From the NCBI RefSeq assembly GCF_030035675.1, contig NC_084489.1, positions 11,049,001-11,113,000 on the forward strand: a stretch of 64,000 nt of DNA, in the 5' to 3' direction. The notes under the pieces are model-generated. The model saw only the letters and a program-made list of their open reading frames with translations, was not told the origin of the DNA and made no database searches. Origin of the DNA: Rhineura floridana (Eukaryota > Chordata > Lepidosauria > Squamata > Rhineuridae). The translations under genes and the position numbers were made by a program. Position 1 is the stretch's first letter. The number at the start of each line of letters is the position of its first letter. Positions 56,560 through 64,000 of the stretch are shown here, piece after piece.

Positions 56560-57740
56560 ATTCATAAATGGGATCCATGGTGTATCCTTTACCAACTACT
56601 ATGATGCCTTACTCAAACTGAGGAGACAGATGATTTCTGCCTGTGAACAGTGGGAGTAGAGTGCTGTTTTCATGCAAATACTGAAATGGCCTCTGCCATC
56701 AGCCCTCCCTCCCCTAATGTTGGTTTAAGTATTACTACAGGCATGGGGCCCTTGCTGACAGAAAAGCCACAGCCACAGGGCTAAGCTCAAGTTTAAAGGG
56801 TAGAAGTTTTTTTGAGGGGGGGAGAGCAGTTTGTTAAATCCAAATTTCATAGAGTATCCAGCATGCTTTTTGGTGCCAGCCAGAAACCATTAGTAGTGAT
56901 AATAATAGTTTTGCCAGCCACAATATATCTGTCATGATCTTTTATGATTGCTGTGTGAAATTGCTCAATTTTGTGAAATGAATAAAAATGACAGCTGAGC
57001 AAAGTGCATAAAATACATTAATTTAGGCTTCGGTGTGTTGTCAAGGCAAACGTCACCACCTCTTAAAGATCTTTGTAGTACAAATGGACTAAATTCAATA
57101 TATCCTTTACTGATGAGCCAGATAGCTGTTGTGCATTAAAAAAAAAAAGACAAGCGGCACAGCAGCACACTCTCAATGCCCTAGCAAGACATGCTCAACA
57201 AGATCTCTGTGAAGCTCATGCCTCACTTACATGACCACACAGACTGTGAAATTTTGCTCCATGTTGGTTGTGGCTTCCTCTTTCTCAAGAATAGCTGGCA
57301 AGAGCAGCCAGAAGTATACTAATCAGGACTTTAATCTAAGTCAACTGTCTTTTTAAAAATTGAGTGAGGTTTTTAGAATGATGTTGGTAAGAGGAAATCA
57401 TTGGAAATATTTTCTAGCAGTAGTTCTTTAGCTGTGAAAAGTGTGTGGACTTGCAGAGGTTACACACTAGCACGCATATGCATCATTGGTATGCTTTGAG
57501 GAGTGACAAACCACCAAATACCTATGACTATACCATGTTTTTCATAGTTCACCCTGTTTTGTTTATTTCTTATGTACTTCACAGCAGGTGTAAGGCTTTT
57601 TTTTGCAGATAGTTATCACTTTGATGTCACTTCTGATTAATGACCCCCTTTCAATCTCCTTAAAATGAACTGGCTACCTCTAACCTTAAAAAAAATGCAG
57701 TCCACTTTGTTTCTTATTTCCTTTTGATCAATGACCACTT
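56560..57740. other. Intergenic, nothing recognised
   Basis: 1.2 kb without gene, RNA or recognised repeat. Confidence 0.5.
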
Positions 57741-57754
57741 GTAGAGATTTGTCT

Positions 57755-57975
57755 TGTCATGGTGAAGAGCGTGCTGCTGCAAGCCCAAAGATCTGCCATT
57801 TCAAGTCCAAAAGGTCTGTGGTTTCAAATCTCACATCAGCCATTAATTCAGTAAATGGCCTTAGCTAAGCCACTCTCTCTTGACCTTAACCACCCATACA
57901 CAATGCAAGGGAAACAGTGCTAACCTACCTTACAGGGTTGTTGTAAAGATTATATTCCACACAGTGCAGATAGAG
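57755..57975 (+). mobile_element. Decayed tRNA-derived (Sauria-type) SINE
   Basis: A B-box-like 'ggtttcaaatctc' and the body phrases 'ctaacctaccttacagggtt' and 'gttgtaaagattat' match the 3' part of the SINE at 62672. The head is poorly kept. Confidence 0.55.
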
Positions 57976-58059
57976 GGCTGAGGCTGACGGTGGCCTGCCT
58001 AAGTCAAGTAATGGGGCTTACTCCCAGGTGCTGGTATGGGACTGCAGCCTTAAAGCTTG

Positions 58060-59235
58060 TGGCCGGGGCAGGATTTCTCAACTCATACTTTTTGCCATTA
58101 CACAACACTCCAGCTCTGGTTGGACAACACCATTGCTACTGGGACTTCTCAATTTCATTTTAACAAATTAACTGCAAGTAGTGGGAAACTCAGCAGTACA
58201 AACTCTAGAATGCAATTTTGGTCTTGATTAGCGATGGTCACAGAAATATCACAGTTCTCCAACCAGACAGTCACTAACGAGCTCTCAGAGTGGGAATATA
58301 CATGAAATCCACCAAGCAGTTTGGGTTTTGATCATAAATACCAGAAACAAAAATCCACAGATGAATGGTGGTTCATAATTAACTGCATGCCGTAGTTAAT
58401 TTACTTAACCTATAACTAATTCATTTGGGTCTAGTTCTCTTCCTGCCTTTCCCTCTAATACTGGAAAACTAACTCACCTGCCTCGCTGGAAGAGAAAAGA
58501 TGAGTAACTTCGACATGATCAATGTAGTGTTGCCTACTAGTTATTCCAGTTCTTTCTTGTACACACTTAACATGTTTACTCAAAAGTAAGTTCCACTATA
58601 ATCAATAGGATTACCCCCATGTAAGTTGGTATAGTACTGCTGCCTGAGACAATGAGGAGCTACCCTTCCTTTACAAAAAGAATACCTTCTACCTCAAAAG
58701 TATAGTGTTCTTTCAAATTTAATTTCCTCATTGTACATTTTATACTGAAACAGACATGATAGGTTTTGCTTGCTGTTTTTTATATTAGACAAAGCAAGCT
58801 ACACTACCATTGATAAACACATCAGAAAATCCAAATATGTTAGGGAAGGTCAAAAATTAATCCAATAACTGAAAGGCTGTGATCAAGTGCTGTTGTTGTT
58901 GCTGTTCCTAAAATATAATAAGAACCACAAAACCATAAAGGACTCACACCTACAGTCAGGGTCTGATCTCACAGGATATTGATAAAAATGTCCACTACAA
59001 TGTTTCATGTTTGCAAAACCACTGCACGCCACCAGCAAAACCTGAGCATCCTCCACTCATCACAGATTGCCAGGTACTTATAGTTTTATAAGGCTAGTGA
59101 GCATGGATGTTCAGCAAATATGCTACACAGATTGCTTCCCTACATTTCCGTTCTCTGCTGGTATTTCCCAGAACTGCCTGATTCCATGCATCAACGTAAA
59201 TAAAACTTTTGTGATATTATCATTTCACAGCCTCT
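58060..59235. other. Intergenic
   Basis: A small 'caatccta'-type MITE at about 58560-58640; otherwise nothing recognised. Confidence 0.5.
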
Positions 59236-59239
59236 CCAT

Positions 59240-60345
59240 AGTAGCTATTTGCAGGCCTGGCCACAGCATCTACATGAAGCCATTAGGTATGGTTTTTAGG
59301 GGATATAGGACAGGTGTCATCTGTATGCTGATGACACTCAGCTCTCTTTTTCCATAACATTTGAATTGGGAGAGACCATGCAGGTCCTGGACCAGTGAGG
59401 TAGTGGTGAGCTGGATGAGGGCAAATAAACTGAGCTTGTATCCTGGCAAGACACAGGCTCTGCAGGTGAATAGTTATCATGTCTGAGAAACTGGTTGATT
59501 GCCTGCTCCAGAGGGAGTTGCATTATTTCTGAAGGAGCAGGTTCACAGCCTAGGGATGGTCCTGGATCCACCTTTGTCACAAGTGGCCTCAGTGGCTAAG
59601 AGCACCTTTTACAACTTTGACTGATATGATAGCTGCCACTGTTCCTGGACTAGGATAGCTTAACCACAGTCGTTCAGGCAGTGATAACTTCAAGAAAGGA
59701 TTACTGCAATGCACTCTATGTGGAGCTTCCCCTGTGGTCAATCTAGAAACTGCAGTTAGTGCAGAACGCTGAAGCATGATTAGTGACAGGTAGTCACATT
59801 AGTGAGAGTCCTTCAGCATATTACACCTATGCTCAAACATCTGCACTGGCTGCCAGTGCATTACTGGGCTGGGTTCAGGGTTTTACTGTTGGCATATAAA
59901 GCCTTTAATATTGGGATCAGTTTACTTAAAGGATAGCCTCACCCCATAGTGCCTATTCAATCACTTCAATCTGCATAACTTGCACTTTTACATGTGCCAA
60001 AGTCATTCATTTAGTGTGGCAGCACCAACACTCTGGAACTCCCTGCCTATTGCCATTGGTAGGTGCCTTCACTATACTGTATTAGATGCCTGCTGAAAAC
60101 TTTTCTTTTTCAGCAAGCCTATCCAGACACTTGTTTTAGTTACATTTTTAAAATATTTTATTGATTTTATCTTTCTTTGGTTTTATTTTTGATTCTTAAT
60201 CTTAATTTTAGTATTGTGTATGTTTGCTTTTAAATGGTGCATGTATTTTTGTCATATTTTATATACAATTGAACCTATACACTGCTTGGAGAGTTATTGA
60301 TTTTTTGAGCAAGTGGTTCATACGATGTCTAAATAAAATAAATAA
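59240..60345 (+). mobile_element. Old L2-like LINE, RT to 3' end
   Basis: 'tctacatgaagccattaggt' (YMKPLG), 'tgtatgctgatgacactcag' (YADDTQ), 'ttactgcaatgcactctatg' (YCNALY), 'catctgcactggctgcca' (LHWLP), 'ctggaactccctgcctatt' (LWNSLPI) follow RT order. It ends in 'actgcttggagag' and (AAAT)n. Many frame breaks, 5'-truncated. Confidence 0.8.
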
Positions 60346-60552
60346 ATAATAGAGATGCTCAGATTGTTTGCTGTGACTTTGGAGACCCTCAATGTTAGTA
60401 CAAAAATCCCTGTGGTAAACATTTCTACATGCTATTTCTATGTTTCTCTTTATTTTTATATGCATTTTTAGCCCACATTTCAAAAACAAAATATTGTCAA
60501 GAAGGCTTACAAAACCCACAATAAGTAACCATGAAAGTGCTTTACAGCAACG

Positions 60553-60815
60553 TTCAAGCCAGCAGCGGACAGTGTGGTGGGGGGGCAGCAGTGCTCACTT
60601 GATCTCTCAACAGCTGAGTGTGTGCTGCTGCTTAAAAGGGAGGGGCAAGGAGGAGGAGAGACTGGTGTGCTAAGCCAATGTGGTGCACCTGCTGGTGCAG
60701 TTGCACCACACCAACCTCCCCATTGCCTTCCCCACCCCCTCTCTTTCTAGATAAGCAGCAGCGACTCAGTTGTCATGAGAGCATCACCACACCACCACAC
60801 TGACTGATGCTGCTG
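60553..60815. repeat. Long-hairpin element, copy D
   Basis: 'cagcagcggacagtgtggtg' at the left and 'caccacactgactgatgctg' at the right, with 'gctggtgcagttgcaccacacc'-like pairing at the centre and 'ctgctgcttaaaagggagg' pairing with 'tctagataagcagcagc'. Confidence 0.65.
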
Positions 60816-61359
60816 AAAACATTTAAAAGCAGCAGCAGTGGATGCATCCTTTAAGACAGGGGTGGGGAATTGGATCCAGCCACTGGCCCAGCTCCTTATC
60901 TCACCCATCCCTCACAGGTCAAGTTTGACAGTTGGGTGGGACCATCCACCTGTCAACCACCTGATGTCACAATGGCCATTTTCACCTGGGGCCTTGGAAG
61001 CCCCGACCATCAGCTGATTGTCAGAGCTTCAAAGGACTGCACACTCCTCTCTGCTAGAACTGAGAATTGGCTGATTGGCAGGGCTTGCAAAGGGCCATGC
61101 AGGGAGCTATGCACACAGGTTTGCAGGTGCCACTAAACAGCTGATCAGTGGAGCCTGCAAACCCCATTTTGGCCATGTTTGACATTAGGTGTGGGATGGG
61201 TGAGTGTAGCTTGGCCAAAATGACCTTCTGGGCCAAATGGGGAGGCCTGCCAAACTTAATTAGACCTGTGGGTTGGAGGTTCCCAACTTCCAACTGCTTT
61301 AAAAACATGCTTTGCTGCTTGCCTGAAAATGAGCACCAGTGGAGCCAGGAATAACTTTC

Positions 61360-61640
61360 TCGTCTGGGAAGCTATTCCAAATTCTGGGTACCACAACAAC
61401 AAAAAGGCTCCATCCTGGATGCCTATTATACATCTAATGGTGGAGAGTCCTGGAGAAGGGCCTTAGAAGCAGAACAAAGTTTTCAGGCAGACTCATATAG
61501 GCTTAACAGGCATGATGATCCCATGAGATACTAGGATTAAAGGTAGCAATTTTCTTCAACTGAACAGCCACTCAGCCCACTGAAGGGCCTTACTTATGGG
61601 CTCTGCCACCAGAGTTTCATGGCAGTATGTAGGAAGCACA
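61360..61640 (-). mobile_element. L2-like LINE 3' region fragment
   Basis: 'gggaagctattccaaattct', 'gagaagggccttagaag' and 'cactgaagggccttac' run parallel to the 3' UTR/ORF end of the minus-strand L2-like copies. Highly diverged. Confidence 0.45.
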
Positions 61641-61644
61641 TACA

Positions 61645-62665
61645 TGTAGCCCTCAGTCTTCTGATTAATTAATTCTTATCAATATTGTATGATTATTAAT
61701 AATTATTTTCTATATACCCTATATATACAGAAGTCCTCCTTTCATCTGTGGGCAGCCCCATTCCCCTGCTCTCCTGGCTGGCACAACGCCACTCACTTTG
61801 CTGTTGGAGAGAATTACTATTATTTCCTAAGAAAGTTAATATTGCTAGGCACAGACTAAGATTTTGGGGTGTGGTTGTTTGCTTTTAAAATTAGTCCTGT
61901 CACATAAAAGCCTGGCCTAGATGGGTTGGATGGTTAGAAGTAAGTTGAAAATCCAGACTAGTCCATAATATTCATAGTGGCTTTCTCTCCCTACCCCACC
62001 CTACCCTGATCAGAATATGGAGACCAGGTGCTCAGTATGAAGGTATGGGTCTCATAGGGTTTAGCCCTAAGCAAATAATCAATATGCTCAAATATTTCAG
62101 TTGTGATAAAAGAGATTATCAATGCCTGGCATAAAAAGGAGTATTTTTAATACTGCTCAGAGCATGGCAAGTGGTTGTCATGGTTTCTGAGTCTAGCAAG
62201 CATGAACATTAAAAGAATTCAAATAATGGCCCTGAGCTACACAATGGAATGGAAGACTTTTTATTTAACATGTACACAGCCTAGTGTTCAAAACATCAGT
62301 GGCAGTGAGCCTCATGAACAATATTCCAGAGACAGACTAGATCATGTCCACTGTCTTTAGTGCTATCAGAGAAGATTGGTCAAATTCATCAAGCCCTCTA
62401 CGGTGTGTCAAGCCATAAGTTACCATTATGGAATGTTATAATTTTATGTTACCTGGGTTAAAAGATCAAGTGATAAAGGTGAGAATAATGATACCTGTGA
62501 CCTTCAATTTAGCATGTAGTGCCTCCAGATCACTAGCTTTTGTCTCATATGTGTGTGCATGTATGTGTGCTGAAGTGAGTAAGAAGCAAATAATATTCAA
62601 CCTCAGGACTAAAGAAGTACTAAACTAAGTCCCTCCTACACACACACCACTGTAAAGAGAGCTTT
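61645..62665. other. Intergenic, nothing recognised
   Basis: 1.0 kb, AT-rich near 61680-61730. No gene or repeat recognised. Confidence 0.5.
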
Positions 62666-62671
62666 ATAGCT

Positions 62672-62895
62672 ATGCAAGTGTGGTGTAGTTGTTAGAGTGT
62701 TGGACTAGGATCTGGGAGACCCACTCAATCATGAAGCTAAGTGGGTGACCTCGGGCCAGTCTCTCACTGTCTCTCAGTCTAACCTACCTCACAGAGTTGT
62801 TGTGGGTATTAAATGAGGAAGGAAGAATCATGTATGCCACCTTGAGCTCTTTGGAGAAAAGGTAGGATATAAATGCAATGAACAACAACAACCTC
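62672..62895 (+). mobile_element. tRNA-derived Sauria SINE lacking its B box
   Basis: 'gtgtggtgtagttgttagag', 'tggactaggatctgggagac', 'aacctacctcacagagttgt', 'tatgccaccttgagctcttt', 'ggtaggatataaatgcaatg' and a CAA-rich tail match the Sauria SINE. The B box expected between 'gagaccca' and 'ctcaatcatg' is missing, so this copy should be transcriptionally dead. Confidence 0.82.
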
Positions 62896-63654
62896 AGTAT
62901 CAGATTTTTTAAAAGAAATGTTTCTAGATAACTTGATGAAAAGATTGTGGCACTGCACAAACCCGGTACTGCAGCTCTTTAGTTTAACACAATGAGCCTC
63001 CCTAAGTAGAGAGAACTGTGCTTGAGCCTCCCCAAATAAAGCTAAGGAGATCCTAATATAAATAATAGAAGGGGCACTAGGTTAGATGGAGGCACAGGAC
63101 TTCTGCCAGGCATGGGCAGTGGTAAAGTTTGTGAAAGGAAGGTTAGGAATTTTGCCCTCCTCCACTGAAGTTATGGAAAGAAGTGTTGAAGTGTTGAAAT
63201 ACTAAGGAGGAAAAATGAAGTCTCATTTTATGTTTGCTAATATTATTTACACAGTTGTGATCTCATGCTACCTCACAAACAAGGGCAGTGCCTGAGGGGC
63301 TTAGAGAGCAACTTGTTGGAGTTGGTGACAGTTTGACTTTTCACTTGGAAGCTGGGAGCTAAGTGAGGACCTTGTTCTTCTGCTGCATCCAGGAGTTTAT
63401 TTTGCTTATGAAAATTATTCTGGGTTGGTGTGCCTTTTGGGGTAGGTATACATGGGATAAGACAGCTCTCTATATTTGTGTTTTGCCCAAAAATGAAGGC
63501 AATTTTATATGCCTGGGGTCAAAAATATCACCCTGTCCTTTGAAACACACATATTTTCTTATTTATACATCCTTTGGGTAGCCCTGATGGGGAAAAATGA
63601 ATAACTATTTGTTACAACTTTTCCACTATTATTGTCAACAATAGCAACAATATG

Positions 63655-63800
63655 GTTAAGTTGGAGAAACTGTTGGTGGCCATCCCAGGTTGCCAGAACA
63701 AACAGCTTTTTACCAGGAATCTAAAACAGTAAAGCGAAGTCTCCTGCCTGATGTTAATTGGTAGTGAATTCCAGAGCATAAATTTGTTAAACTTAGTGTT
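63655..63800 (-). mobile_element. L2-like LINE ORF2 C-terminal fragment
   Basis: The - strand frame reads LWNSLPINIRQETSLYCFRF then LVKSCLFW, the C-terminal segment of L2/CR1-type ORF2 (compare the same LWNxLP block in the copies at 8.5 and 60.0 kb). 3' UTR not evident. Confidence 0.6.
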
Positions 63801-64000
63801 GTCAAACACTTAACAGTTATGGTGGTCAAAATTGGAATGGTATAATGGAAGTCAGTGATTAACTACATCACACCAGTGGTTTGTGTTGAGTATCACTGTA
63901 TCATTCATTAACATTACTAATGTTGCAGTGTAGGCAGGGCAGGGCTAGCATTGTAAATACTCCCTTGGGGACCAGTGGAGCCAATTTTGACCACTAAATG

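Noticed and set aside
1-64000. LTR retrovirus or other virus-like copies
   Set aside because: No paired LTRs, primer-binding site, gag, env or capsid-like frame was recognised; every RT seen is of LINE type.

Overview
The window is vertebrate nuclear DNA, almost certainly from a squamate reptile (lizard or snake). It is AT-rich, with small exons spread over long introns. It carries a lepidosaur-type repeat set: tRNA-derived Sauria SINEs, a 5S rRNA-derived SINE, L2-like, CR1, RTE and L1 LINE remnants, and many short hAT-like and palindromic MITEs. No prokaryotic features were seen, and no LTR retrovirus, Polinton or other capsid-bearing element was recognised. The species cannot be named from the sequence.

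Three host genes are visible, in the order and orientation known for the human 7p14 neighbourhood. (1) The 3' end of SFRP4 (secreted Wnt antagonist) lies on the + strand: two last coding exons at 794-857 and 3275-3463, then a ~2.1 kb 3' UTR with poly(A) signals at 5373 and 5576. (2) The whole coding region of NME8/TXNDC3 (thioredoxin plus three nucleoside-diphosphate-kinase-type domains; axonemal and sperm protein) lies on the - strand from 40725 down to 6738. I resolved it into 15 coding exons with consistent phases that give 609 residues. (3) The single-exon coding region of the orphan receptor GPR141 lies on the - strand at 49626-50534. SFRP4 and NME8 are convergent, with about 1.1 kb between their ends.

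Layout: 1-5.6 kb SFRP4 3' part; 5.6-6.7 kb short intergenic; 6.7-40.7 kb NME8, whose introns hold an L2-like LINE with one in-frame stop across its RT region (8.3-10.4 kb), a hAT MITE, a 1.4 kb hAT-type element with a second copy nested in it (15.1-16.5 kb), an inverted pair of L1 ORF1 fragments (21.1/22.8 kb), several long-hairpin elements, CR1, SINEs and an old L2 copy (36.4-40.6 kb); 40.7-49.5 kb upstream of NME8, with a candidate RFX X-box plus GC-box promoter near 43.0-43.1 kb, a CR1 tail, a pogo-like MITE and an RTE LINE; 49.6-50.6 kb GPR141; 50.6-64 kb intergenic DNA with SINE, RTE and L2 fragments and no recognised gene.

The three genes are not known to form one pathway; they are neighbours by conserved synteny. 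NME8 is ciliary, SFRP4 is secreted and modulates Wnt signalling, and GPR141 is an orphan receptor. I did not find an undescribed gene system. The best unusual signals are a GC-AG intron in NME8, a histidine kept at the catalytic position of its second NDK domain, the X-box candidate, nested hAT elements with exact 8-bp target duplications, a multi-copy long-hairpin MITE family, and a SINE sharing its tail with an RTE LINE in the same window.
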